Source of the DNA: Closterium sp. NIES-65
Lineage: Eukaryota > Streptophyta > Zygnematophyceae > Desmidiales > Closteriaceae
Length of the DNA stretch: 64,000 nt
Assembly (NCBI GenBank): GCA_948144175.1
Contig: CANXME010000875.1
Location: forward strand, 806,001 to 870,000
Direction: 5' to 3'
The notes below the pieces were generated by a model. That model was not told the origin of the DNA. It searched no databases and worked only from the letters and a program-made list of their open reading frames with translations. The position numbers and the translations under genes are program-made. Of this stretch, positions 1 to 11,277 are shown one piece after another (the stretch's first letter is position 1; the number at the start of each line of letters is the position of its first letter).

Positions 1-211
1 GCACAGACTGGAGCACAGGACGAAGCACATTGCTCTGCGCTACTTTCTTGCTCGAGAGCTGCAGCAGCGAGGTCAGCTTTGTCTGCGTTACGTGGCCACT
101 CGGGCCAACACTGCTGACGTGTTCACCAAGGCGCTTCAGCCTTGTGACCATCAGCGCTTCTGTACTGTTCTAGGCCTCGTGCCTACTGTCCCTCATTTGC
201 TCACTTCTTGA
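1..211 (+). mobile_element. Ty1/copia polyprotein 3' tip, RNase H end (fossil fragment)
   Basis: The reading frame that begins at base 2 gives the end of a copia RNase H. It contains RTKHIALRYFLARE, then YVATRANTADVFTKALQ, and a stop at 209-211. The block 'TKHI..RY.F.RE' followed by 'T..N.AD.FTK.L' is the standard end of Ty1/copia pol. The element enters from the left edge, so its family and size cannot be judged. A 3' LTR should follow, but I could not place its ends. Confidence 0.85.
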
Positions 212-625
212 CTTTGCTTGTACAGTGATCTCTATATATATATACCTGCATGCTTACTCTTGCTAGGTTGTGATCACTGTATCTCTTGTTCTTTTATAAA
301 TCTGCATGTGAACTGGTCTTGTGACCGCTTGCTTGTGCTCGGAACTTGTGTGGTATCCTTGAGATCCACCCTGAGCTTTGCTTTGCTTTGACTGGTCTTG
401 TGACCCCTTGTTCTCCCCCACTTTGCCTACGGGGGTGTGTCAAACATTGTATGTTGTGCTTGTTTAGGCTACAGTGGGTTAGCCTATAGTGGGTACACAT
501 TTCTAGGGTTAGGTTTGACCTATTTGTACCCAACTCTCATTCTAGTCATTCATTCTCGTTTCTCATTCTGACAACCACGCCAATAGGCTACGACCCGGTG
601 AATGGGTTAGCGGAATCGTGATTGA
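212..625. other. Non-coding, possible copia 3' LTR sequence
   Basis: No gene is visible here. The stretch follows the copia stop directly, so part of it is probably 3' LTR. It has a short TA run near 234-243 and a T-rich region. I saw no clear TG...CA pair or target duplication that would fix the ends. Confidence 0.4.
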
Positions 626-1622
626 TTGGCTCGGTGTGTGAGTATCACGAATATAGACTCATTACACAGTGACGACACGGTTCTCTCATGCTTATATTTT
701 GGCGTTAATCTGCGCACTCGCAGGATGCTGCAGTACGAACACGGTCTCAACCGCACAAAGTGGCTTTACGCTGGATCCTATTTCTGGGACTACGCTCGGA
801 AGGACACACCGAGGCCTGAAAACGCCTACACTTTCGGATTGGGAATATTCGAATTCACACACGTTCTAGTTCCGATTAATACCGAGTAAGTTCTCGCCGC
901 GTCGTGCCGTTGCACCAGAAATAATTCGCAATGATAATGTCGTTTTTAATGATGCTAGTCCTCGTTTGCGCATTAGGAGTCATTGGAGCTTGATCGTCAT
1001 CGAGAGAATCCCGAGACCCGACGACCCGATTCCCATGAACTGCGTGCTATGGCACGCTGACTCGAACGGTACCCATGACGGTGTTGACGCTCCGTTGCGC
1101 AGGTATTCGCTCTCAAATGGCAGTATGCTGTTGTCTCGTAACTCAAAACGGGGTATCTAAATAATTGAAGAACCATCATCCGATATGCAGGTATTTACGA
1201 AACGAGGTCGTAAAATGCTGTTCGTGGATCATTGATTCGGACGCTGATGCATGGGCTGCGAGCATCCCGCTACGGCACGTCAAGGTGAGCGAAATTGCCT
1301 TGTTTGTACGAGCTCCGAGCCCATGCATCTCTTTTTCTCGCAACGCGATTTCCTCCACCAACCCCCAATTTTGGACGGGCCTTACACTGCCGTAATTGAC
1401 CCTGTGTGTCTTCAGATTCCAATGCAGGACAATGAGAACGACTGTGGTGTGTTCGCGATGCGTGTGATGCACACATTGGTCGAGGATGGTTTCCGTAACC
1501 TCCCTGCGTGTGAGCTTGTCGGTACGCCACTCAAATGGCGCCGTCAGTACCGTCGCGATTTGAGGAAGTGGTCTGTGTTTTTTCGGGGAAAGACGATGGT
1601 GGAGGTTAGAGGTGGGGCATGA
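626..1622 (+). CDS. Ulp1/SENP-type (C48) cysteine protease, spliced
   Basis: Ulp1-family proteases cut SUMO or related tags from proteins; many plant DNA transposons also carry them. Four exons fit together in frame: 626-885, 977-1102, 1191-1284 and 1416-1622, giving 228 residues. Each junction has GT and AG (gtaagt, gtattc, gtgagc; cattag, atgcag, cttcag). The catalytic set is complete: His89 in HWSLIVI, Asp115 in VLWHADS, and Gln164 plus Cys170 in QDNENDCGVF. The segment before the His, VLVPINTE, matches the usual strand before it. The end is TGA at 1620-1622. The N-terminal WLND-type motif is not seen, so the start at 626 is provisional: an exon may begin near 724 and another may lie upstream. 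It could be a host SUMO protease or a transposon passenger; nothing in the sequence decides this. Confidence 0.75.
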
Positions 1623-1682
1623 GGCGGGTCTAAGCTGGTAATGGGGCGGGGAGCTTGGTGGAACGCGACTGGAATGAGAATG

Positions 1683-2420
1683 ACAGGGTGAGCGAAGGGG
1701 GATGAGGCTGATAGCAAAGGGGGAGTGAGGCGGGTATGAAGTGGGGATTGAGACGGGTAGCAAGGGAGATTGAGGCGGGTAGCAAGGGGGAATGGGGCGG
1801 GTAGCAAGGGGGAATGAGGCGGGAAGCATGGGGGAATGAGGCAGGTAGCAAGGGGGAATGAGGCGGGTAGCAAGGGAGATTGAGGCGGGTAGCAAGGGGG
1901 AATGGGGCGGGAAGCATGGGGGAATGAGGCAGGTAGCAAGGGGGAATGAGGCGGGTAGCAAGGGGGAATGGGGCGGGTAGCATGGGGGAATGAGGCGGGT
2001 AGCATGTGAGAATGAGGTGGTTAGCAAGGGAGAATGGGGCGGGTATGAAGTGGGGATTGAGGCGGGTAGGAAGGGAGATTGAGGCGGGTATCATGGGGGA
2101 ATGAGGCATGTAGCATGGGGGAATGAGGCGGGTAGCAATCGGGAATGAGTTTGGTAGCATGGGGGAATGAGGCGGGTAGCAATCGGGAATGAGTTTGGTA
2201 GCATGGGGGAATGAGGCAGGTAGCAAGGGGGAACGAGGCAAGTAGCAAGGGGGAATGAGCAGGGTAGCAAGGGGGCATGAGGTGGATAGCAAGGGGTAAT
2301 GAGGCAGGTAGCAAGGGGGAACGAGGCAGGTAGCAAGGGGGAATGAGGCTGGTAGCAAGGGGGAATGAGGCATAGGCAGGTAGCAGGGAGCAGGAGGGGA
2401 TGAGGCGGGTAGCAGGTCTC
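1683..2420. repeat. 22-bp minisatellite
   Basis: About 33 tandem copies of a G-rich 22-bp unit, roughly GGGTAGCAAGGGGGAATGAG plus two bases. Copies differ by single changes such as caagg/catgg and by variants with 'aatcggg'. The minus strand is open over long stretches only because 22 is not a multiple of three and the unit lacks stops. The proline-rich products (LIPPCYPPHSP) are not genes. Confidence 0.9.
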
Positions 2421-4135
2421 AGCATAGGGTGAACTTATTGGGCCTATGTTGTCAAACAAGACCTATAAGGAGGATCTTTTTGTCCCACCGTCCAGTCCAT
2501 CGTGACAAGCCAACAAGCAAGTCACAGAACGCGTGGGTGAGGCTTCGAAACAGTCCCCATCACTCACGTGACCAAACAGCAAGTGTTTGTCACCTCCTGT
2601 CAAGCATGAAATAAGAACATACAACACATCAAGCAATTTATTTATGCACTATAGCTGCCCTACAGGACAACAGTGCAGAGACGCCCCATGATGGGAGTTT
2701 GTGTTGGAAACAATCGGTCCTAAGCGCCTGTGTCGTGTCGAAACACCAAAACACAAACGAAGCAAAACACTACGGTATCGAAGCACCAGCGAGTCAACCC
2801 TCGGAGGATGAAGTAACTGTCGGAGGTTACGGTCAGGTCAAAGGTCAGCGACCTTTGACCTGACAAGTACAGCGCGACATCAAGGACACACAACTGACTC
2901 GCTGCAGAGCAGTTGCCCGAGTCGTCACTGTATCGAACCACAACAGCAACAGTAAAGTAGTTGCAACCGTATCTCTTCGTATTCCTTGTACTCTTATATA
3001 ATCTTGTATCTCTTTGCTTTAATCAATTTACTTTGCCCTCACATACAAGCGCAAGGTGGTTCACAACACTTTAATTAACGCTTCCGCTACTACACCAAGT
3101 CTACCCAGAGTTCACCCCTGCAAAGATCCTAAGGGCTTTTCAGCCCAACTGTTTGTGTATGGCACTGGTAATGTTGCACCACAAATGACATACCAGTAGC
3201 TACCTTGTTGCGACACCAATATATTATTAACCTAGACCATATTTAAACAACAATCAAGGTAACAGGGTCACTGCTCTCCTTAAACAATTTGACAGTTGGT
3301 CCGTGAAGGATGTGTCTGGTTATGCACTGTCGGTGCTCATACTTGTGAGTAAACGTACGGTATTGGACAGCTCAACATTCCTTTGGTAGTAATGATTTAT
3401 ATGTTCTTTCAACACTGTATTGCAGCCTTGCAAATAAATGTGTCATTTTGTGCCCCCCGTGCGCCATACCACGTACCTCAGTTCATTGCCACGAACGTTG
3501 TTCTCTCCGACTTGCGACCCAATCGCCACCACTCACAACTAACTCCCGAGCATGCGTTCTTATCGCAGGTGTTCCATAACGGCTTCGTATCAGACTGTCG
3601 CATCGCTGTACGAATTGCGCCAATGGTTCGTCCCCGTTTCTCCGAAGTGGCGATTTTACTATTGACGTGACGCCTGCGCCAAGCTTCGTGAGGCACGCGT
3701 GGAAGACTATGAAAATTAGCCACATAAAGTCTGTGCGGGCAGAATAGATATCTTTCGTGAGCCCTAATACACTAGCGCACGTTTAAGCACTAGCAACATT
3801 TTGTATCGCTCCCTGCCGCTACTGGACGGATAAACGCCCACTCCCACTTAATCATGCCCCATTGGAGCCTCAATTTTTTTATGGATGCACGTTAACCACC
3901 GTGTGATTGGTTGTTTGGGGAAACGAGGGACCTGGATGTCGCAAGGTGGAACAGAGCAGGAAACACTCAAACCCTCGTCACCTCCGTGCTCCTCTTGCGT
4001 GCCTGCTTGTGGGACGGTCATCTGCTCCAGGCCCCTGTCTGATCCTCGTCCCTTCTATGCTCAACAATTTTTTAGTGCGCGAAGCGTAGCCGTCAGGTTG
4101 CAACGTCATAACTAACACACACCTCAGACTACTGC
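2421..4135. other. No recognisable gene
   Basis: Mixed non-coding sequence between the minisatellite and the next gene. It has AT-rich tracts near 2990-3030 and 3220-3260, and a perfect palindrome that is listed separately. None of the short reading frames shows a known motif or joins to a neighbour through splice sites. Confidence 0.5.
2832..2864. repeat. Perfect 15-bp inverted repeat with 3-base loop
   Basis: GTCAGGTCAAAGGTC and its exact reverse complement are separated by AGC. The half-site AGGTCA is present, so the palindrome also looks like two inverted AGGTCA sites. It lies about 1.2 kb from the nearest recognised gene end. Its role is unknown; it may be part of a dead element. Confidence 0.85.
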
Positions 4136-7100
4136 GTGAATGGAAACCTAGACATTGCAATGGATAGTCAGACGATTAAGGGGCCCGATGGGGCGATCGT
4201 TTTGGCAGACTCGTCGAAATTGCCGGAGGAAAAAAATTATATGGAGTTAGTTACAGTAGATAAAACGGCCGAGATCGTTAACGAGTACCGCAAGTACAAT
4301 GCGTCGTCGGCGCGTGATGACGTTGAGTCAGGACGGGACTCTTCATCTGGTGACGAATCAAATAGCGACGGCGATGTTGGGGCATACGCTAACAAGGGCG
4401 TGTCCTCCCCTCCAAAACCAAAGGAGAGGCGCGTGAGGCGCTTAGATGACATCGGTCCCAAAGCCGGCCAGAAAGGTACGTGTCTTTGGTACCATCTGCT
4501 GAAAGGTAGACTTGCATGATTAATTACCTCCGACCGATCCAGTAAGTGCGGTTTGCCGTCGTGTTTGACTTGTTCCCGTTACTGAAGCTCCGATTGTGCT
4601 CCCCCGTAACATTGTCAGAGGACAAGCGTGACAACCGAAAGGGGCGTAAGCGCCGTCAACAAAAGAGAGGCACTACTTCCCATGCTGCGTCTGAAGGCGA
4701 CGAGGAGGTCGAGGACGGCGGACCCGTCAAAGAAGGTGCGTGTTTGTGTAATATCGCCGGTTCCTAAGTAGCACGTTACTCCCTGCATCGACTGATCATA
4801 CTGATGCCACTTCGTGCAATTAAGGTTAGCGCGCACTGGACTGCTAATGTTCTTGTGATGTCCGCCCTCGCAGCTCCGTCAGCAGGCAGGCGTGCAGGAC
4901 AACGCGGTAGATGTTATGACCGTAGCGGGAGGGCTGCGGAGTATCATGGCAGTCCATCTGGCCGCCTAGGAATGTCTGCGCGTGGCGACGAGCATGAACA
5001 TGGTGAGCTTGAAGGGCGTGGTGGTGGAAAGCGCAACAACGTGAAGGCGGCGGCGGCAAAGGGCAGTCCCTCGGGGAGGCTCTCGCAGGAGGTGGCTGGT
5101 GGCGACGAGCAGGAACATGGCGAGCTTGAAGGGCGTGGTGGTGGAAAGCGCAACAACGAGAAGGCAGCGGCGGCGGCCAAGGGCAGTCCCTCGGGGAGGC
5201 TCTCAGAGGACGTGGCTGGTGGCAACGAGCAGGAACATGGCGAGCTTGAAGGGCGTAGTGGTGGAAAGCGAAACAACGCGAAGGCGGCGGCGGCAAAGGG
5301 CAGTCCCTCGGGGAGGCTCTCGCAGGAGGTGGCTGGTGGCGACGAGCAGGAACATGGCGAGCTTGAAGGGCGTACTGGTGGAAAGCGCAACAACGAGAAG
5401 GCAGCGGCGGCGGCCAAGGGCAGTCCCTCGGGGAGGCTCTCGCTGGATGTGGCTGGTGGCGACGAGCAGGCGCTGCCCAGGCCCGTTATAGAAGGTTGGC
5501 GGTTCCTGGCTACTTCTGTCGTTGATTTTGAGGTTGCATAGCCTTCGCTGCCACCCTCCTTGTATATTGTTACCTGTTGCACCAGCAACTATGTCGTGAG
5601 TGACGTGACACCGAGATTGTCTCTCTCATATCCCTCTCGCTGCAGGGCTAGCAGAGCAGCGAGGTGGTGGCGGTATCGATCAGGATGAGGACAAGCCTGC
5701 AGTAGTGACTGCTGGGAAAGAACATGGACGTGAAGCTGTGATTCCGTACAAACGACGCAATGCTGTGGATTCGGCCGGTCGCGACCGAAATGCGAGACAA
5801 GCTCGACAAGGGACGAAACAGTATGTTTCGAGCTCGTCGGGTTCGGAGGAGGGATCCAGTGACAGTGAGTCAGGCAGCTCATCCGGGAGTGAGGAAGTAT
5901 ACGAGGACGAGGAGGAGGAGGAAGAGGAAGAGGAGGATGAGGAGTTGGAGCCGGAGAGCGAGGATGAGGAGGAGGCTCGGCCTTTGAAGAGGAGGGGTGT
6001 GCGGAAGACCAAGAAGGGCAATGGAAAGCGAAAACCGGAGACAGGACGGGTGAAGAGCTATAAGCAGAGTGTGGGTCGTGCCAAACCACATGGCAAGCAC
6101 CAGAGACCTCGATTCGAAGCTAAAATTGTGGGTGTGCGTAGCAAGGAGAAGCGGGAGTTGGATTTTTACGAGTCCATGGGGCAACGATGTCCATCAAGCC
6201 CTCATGATCGGAAAGCCACCGACACGTATGCTGCGTTACGCGAGCAGATGGATTCGTCTGGGAAGGGAGATCCGATCGCTTGGGGGTCAGCGCGGTTTGG
6301 CAGGGAAGCGACGGACCCGCATGCAAAGCTTTCGGGGGGTCATGCGGTTCAGGTGAAAATCGAGGGAGCAACGAAGCGGCACGAACCCTCGGCCGCCGCA
6401 GCAGCCAATGACGGTGTGGGAGGAGGTGTGTGGGCGAATTCCTTGGGTGAATGTGGCGGCGGTGTGGAAGGCTCCATGTGGGATGTACGGGATAGCAGGG
6501 GAGAAGGACGAGACTTGAAAATGGATCCGGCGACTAAGGAGGGGAGGGGCGAGAGCATGGGCACACCTGGCGCATCCAGTCGGCCCAATGTGGCTGGCGG
6601 CAAGACGGTGGAGCAGCTCATTTGGGAGCTTGCCCAGCGGGATCGCGAAATTGCGGCACTCAAGGCAAGGCCAGGAGCCAAAGGACCTGTCAAACCCTGC
6701 ACCCCTCCGTCTAGGCCTCCTCGTATTGCGTCTCTGTCGAGCGGCCCATCTGCAGTGGGCCTCGATCCAGGCGTGGCGCCAGAAAGCCCATCGACGGTAG
6801 ACGTACCGGTCCGTCGAACGCGTGGGATGCCCAAGCCCAAGCTGCTGAAGGTGGGTATGTTTAAGTGTTAAGCAAGGTGTGGCATGGGGCTCAGTGATAG
6901 CTGCAGCTCTCTCTCTCAACACCTCGTTCCCCCCACCTCTTTATGCTGGTCAGAGTGTTTGTACCATTATGCGCAGTGATAGCGGCCTGGCTGCGGTGTG
7001 ATAGGCTCTCCCAGTACGCCCCGCTTCAGGGACGCTGGCGCTGGGCGTACGATACTCTCACACTCTGCCCCACCTCTCCGAGCTCACCATAACTGTTCTA

Positions 7101-10100
7101 TTTCCTCCCCCCCCCCCCCCCTCTCTCCCGTCACTCCACATCCTCTTCCAGAGCCCCTGTTCATGGCGCTGCTTGTCTGGTATGGGTGGCATGCGGCGCA
7201 GAGATAGCAGCAGCCCTCTCTGTCATCCCTACGCGCCCAATCCCTTCTTTCCGCTTGCTCCCCCCCCCCCCCCCCCCCTCTCTATCCCACCCCTCCCCCT
7301 CCTCTTCCAGAGCCCCTCTAAACAGTGCTGCTGGTCTGGTGTGGGTGGCATGCGGCGCAGAGATAGCAGCAGCACTCTCTGTCATCCCCATGTGCCCAAT
7401 CCCTTCTTTCCGCTTGCTCCTCCCCCCCCCTCTCTATCCCACCCCTCTCCCTCCTCTTCCAGAGCCCCTCTAAACGGTGCTGCTGGTCTGGTGTGGGTGG
7501 CATGCGGCGCAGAGATAGCAGCAGCACTCTCTGTCATCCCCACGTGCCCAATCCCTTCTTTCCGCTTGCTCCCCCCCCCCCCCCCCCCCTCTCTATCCCA
7601 CCCCTCTCCCTCCTCTTCCAGAGCCCCTCTAAACGGTGCTGCTGGTCTGGTGTGGGTGGCATGCGGCGCAGAGATAGCAGCAGCACTCTCTGTCATCCCC
7701 ACGTGCCCAATCCCTTCTTTCCGCTTGCTCCCCCCCCCCCCCCCCTCTCTATCCCACCCCTCCCCCTCCTCTTCCAGAGCCCCTCTAAACGGTGCTGCTG
7801 GTCTGGTGTGGGTGGCATGCGGCGCAGAGATAGCAGCAGCAATCTCTGTCATCCCCATGTGCCCAATCCCTTCTTTCCGCTTGCTCCCCCCCCCCCCCCC
7901 CCCCCTCTCTATCCCACCCCTCTCCCTCCTCTTCCAGAGCCCCTCTAAACGGTGCTGCTGGTCTGGTGTGGGTGGCATGCGGCGCAGAGATAGCAGCAGC
8001 ACTCTCTGACATCCCCACGTGCCCAATCCCTTCTTTCCGCTTGCTCCTCCCCCCCCCTCTCTATCCCACCCCTCTCCCTCCTCTTCCAGAGCCCCTCTAA
8101 ACGGTGCTGCTGGTCTGGTGTAGGTGGCATGCGGCGCAGAGATTGCAGCAGCACTCTCTGTCATCCCCACGTGCCCAATCCCTTCTTTCCGCTTGCTCCT
8201 CCCCCCCCCTCTCTATCCCACCCCTCTCCCTCCTCTTCCAGAGCCCCTCTAAACGGTGCTGCTGGTCTGGTGTGGGTGGCATGCGGCGCAGAGATTGCAG
8301 CAGCACTCTCTGTCATCCCCACGTGCCCAATCCCTTCTTTCCGCTTGCTCCTCCCCCCCCCTCTCTATCCCACCCCTCTCCCTCCTCTTCCAGAGCCCCT
8401 CTAAACGGTGCTGCTGGTCTGGTGTGGGTGGCATGCGGCGCAGAGATTGCAGCAGCACTCTCTGTCATCCCCACGTGCCCAATCCCTTCTTTCCGCTTGC
8501 TCCTCCCCCCCCCTCTCTATCCCACCCCTCTCCCTCCTCTTCCAGAGCCCCTCTAAACGGTGCTGCTGGTCTGGTGTGGGTGGCATGCGGCGCAGAGATA
8601 GCAGCAGCACTCTCTGTCATCCCCACCTGCCCAATCCCTTCTTTCCGCTTGCTCCTCCCCCCCCTCTCTATCCCACCCCTCTCCCTCCTCTTCCAGAGCC
8701 CCTCTAAACGGTGCTGCTGGTCTGGTGTGGGTGGCATGCGGCGCAGAGATAGCAGCAGCACTCTCTGTCATCCCCACGTGCCCAATCCCTTCTTTCCGCT
8801 TGCTCCCCCACCCCCCCCCCCCCCCCCCCTCTATCCCACCCCTCTCCCTCCTCTTCCAGAGCCCCTCTAAACGGTGCTTCTGGTCGCGTGTGTGGCATGC
8901 GGCGCCAGCGTGTAGTGGGCCGGGCTGCAGCGGGGGTTGTGACTCTTAGTACGAGGAGAACATGACCCCTTACGCAGTCCGTACGGTGCTCTCACACTCT
9001 GCTCCCTCTCCCATATGATTTCACTCAGACTAGTTCATCCCCTCTCTCCCCCCTCTATCTCCCTGCTCTCCCCTACCTCAACCAGAGCCCCTGTTCATGG
9101 TGCTGGTGGTGGTGTGGGTGGCCTGCGGCACGTGTTACCCAAATCCCACTCTCTCGACCTCTGGTTTCCGCCCTTCTTTGGGAGTCACCCACATATCCTT
9201 TTTTCCTATCCATCCGGCTGTCGTAGGTTCATTTCGCAGAGGGGCGGGACCGGATGTGCCTCGAGGCGCCAGACCATGCCATAGACTTCTACCCAACGCT
9301 CGAACAGCGCGTGCAGGTGTTGTATGAGGTTATCAGCGAGACGCACATCATCAACATGATGCAACTGCGAGAGGCTATGGAAGACAAAAACATCATAGGC
9401 GCTTTTAAACGCGCCTGGACGTCATGGAAGAACGAACGTGGCTTCCACCTCAAGCGCAGAGTGCTCGCCACTTTCGGCAACAAGGTGGAAGGCCTGCGTG
9501 CAGCCGAACTGTGGATGGGCACCAAGAAGAAGCGGAAGATGTGGAAAAAATACCAACCGAGTGAGTACTTGCGTGACTGTTTTCCATCCCCTATTGACAT
9601 GTCTGCTCATGCACCCCTCGTGCATGCCCCACGTTGATGAAGCACGTACCCCCAATGCATCCCCACTTTGGCACGCGACTACATACCTGCTCTCCTCGCC
9701 CATGCTTGTAGCGCATGTGCAAACACATCCGCATGACAGCCATCCGTTGGTTCTTCTCCCACACTCCCCTTCTCCCGCCCCCCGTTTAACTCCTGCCCTC
9801 CTCTTCTCTCCCGCCACCCCCTTCTCTCCCGCCCTCCCTTCCTCTACCGCCCTCCCCTTCTCTCCCGCCCTCCCCTTCTCTCCCGCCCTCCCCCTATCTC
9901 CCGCCCACCCCTACTCTCCCGCCCTCTCGCCATTCATTCCCCCCCGCCCTCGATGTTCATCCATACCCTTTGGACAACCCTAAACCATGAGTCATGCATG
10001 ATCACGGATGTCTCATGCTTCCCCGCATTCTCATACATGCGCGCAGGAGGGAAACAGCGGGTCAGCTCGTGGGGAAACAACAGAGACGGGCTCCCGTTTG

Positions 10101-11277
10101 CCAACGGCCGGTTTGTAGATGCGGTCCGGGAAGCATTTCGGAATTTCTGTGTCGGGCGCCGGGTGTGCGTCAAAGCATACCACATTGCCTGGTCAATCAT
10201 GGTGGTACGCAATTATTGCTCAACCCATGGTATGCTCTAGCTTGGCATGCTATTTTATAGTCCCTCGGCATGGTATGTGGGGCATTTAGCGCAGCCTCTA
10301 AACTCTGCACGCGAGTGTCCACTGAAGTTGGTGTTTTTCCTCCATCCCATACTGTGCTATGCCTTTTCAGATTGACCAGGGCCTATCAAAGGTTAAGAGG
10401 ACTGACTGGAACGTCTCCAACTCCCACCGGAAGAACAGTGAATGGATGGGGGGTTTGCACCGTAATGTGCGGTGGATTATCAAGGACCACTTCACACGCC
10501 ACACCCCCGTGTACAACACAGACGTGAAGGGCTTCAAGTGGGGCGACCGTGGGCTGTATGTTCACGAGTCAGGATTTGAGGCCTTCCGGGGGAAGGCTGA
10601 GCTTGATGCCGAAACGAAGGACCTGAAGGAGGAAGAAAAGGAGGTGTACGACTCGGAGGACATGGAGGAGGATAAGGAGGAGGAGGATGAGGAGGAGGAG
10701 GATGACGAGGAGGAGGACGAGGAGGAGGAGGAGGAGGAGGAGGAGGACGAGGAACAGTGGGGGCAGGAGCAGAGGAAGAGGAAAAGGCACAAGAGACCTA
10801 GGGCAGGCGGGAGGGATGAGGAAGAGGATGAGAAACGGGGGGGGGCAAGAGCTTAGGAAGGGCAGAAGGCACAAGGGAGGGAAAACCAGGGGAGGCAGGA
10901 GGGAAGCGGACGAGGAAGAGGAGAAGGAAGAGGAGCTGGGGGATAAGAAACAGGGGGGGCAGGAGCGGAGGAAGGGCAGGAAGCACAAGAGAGGCAGAGG
11001 GCAAGGAAGCAGGAGGGAAGAGGAAGTGGAGGAAGATGAGGAAGAGGAGGAGCAGGAGGATGAGAAACAGGGGGGGCAGTCGCGGAGGAAGGGTAGAAAG
11101 CACAAGAGAGGCAGAGGCAAGGGAGGTTGGAGGGAAGTGGAAGAGGAGGAAGAGGAGGAAGAGGAGAAAGAGGAGGAAGAGGATGAGGATGAGGATGAGA
11201 AGCAGGGGGGCCAGGAGCGGAGGAAGGGCAAAAGGCACGAAAATGGCAAAAGAAGGGGAGGCAAGAGGGCCAAATGA
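4136..11277 (+). CDS. Unknown large multi-exon protein with acidic, basic and tandem-repeat regions
   Basis: Seven exons join cleanly: 4136-4475, 4619-4735, 4874-5494, 5646-6854, 9240-9560, 10047-10204 and from 10371. All introns but the last are phase 1, with good donors (gtacgt, gtgcgt, gtatgt, gtgagt). I do not recognise the family. In order, the protein has a Ser/Asp-rich start, four repeats of 39-40 residues (about 190-350) rich in HGELEGR and KRNN, and an acidic Glu run near 445-470. A folded-looking core is coded by exons 5-7 (AELWMGTKKKRKMWKKYQ, FVDAVREAFRNFCVGRRV, WIIKDHFTRHTPVY). A Glu/Asp run is then followed by repeats around GGQERRKGRKHKRGRG. In exon 7 the frame ends at 10856, just after a run of nine G at about 10838-10846. 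The same repeat motif goes on in the next frame to TGA at 11277, so a one-base slip in the G run, real or from sequencing, is likely. With the longer end the product is about 1,220 residues. The charge pattern hints at a nuclear protein, which is inference. Confidence 0.6.
4984..5470 (+). repeat. Coding tandem repeat, alternating 117- and 120-bp units
   Basis: Units begin at 4984, 5101, 5221 and 5338, with a partial one at 5458. Spacings alternate 117, 120, 117, 120 bases because alternate units code four or five alanines before KGSPSGRLS. The array is therefore two copies of a 237-bp dimer. All spacings are multiples of three, so the host reading frame is kept. Confidence 0.9.
7080..8900. 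repeat. Intronic array of about 152-bp units with poly-C tracts
   Basis: About twelve units lie wholly inside intron 4 (6855-9239) of the unknown gene. The motif CCAGAGCCCCTCTAAACGGT recurs near 7307, 7459, 7618, 7774, 7934, 8086, 8238, 8390, 8542, 8693 and 8856, with an early variant near 7148. Spacing is 151-152 where the C tract is short and up to 163 where it is long. Each unit has a pyrimidine tract ending in CTCCTCTTCCAG, which looks like a 3' splice site. A diverged unit sits near 9077. Long open frames on both strands here are artefacts. Confidence 0.9.

Noticed and set aside
1176-2459. Several long minus-strand frames rich in Pro, Ser and Leu
   Set aside because: They come from a 22-bp stop-free tandem repeat and lack any motif or splice context.
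2702-3068. A solo LTR (TGTTGG...CACAACA)
   Set aside because: The flanking five bases do not match and no partner LTR or primer site is seen.
7173-8870. Overlapping frames of up to 278 codons on both strands
   Set aside because: They lie in the intronic 152-bp array; the spliced gene model skips the region.
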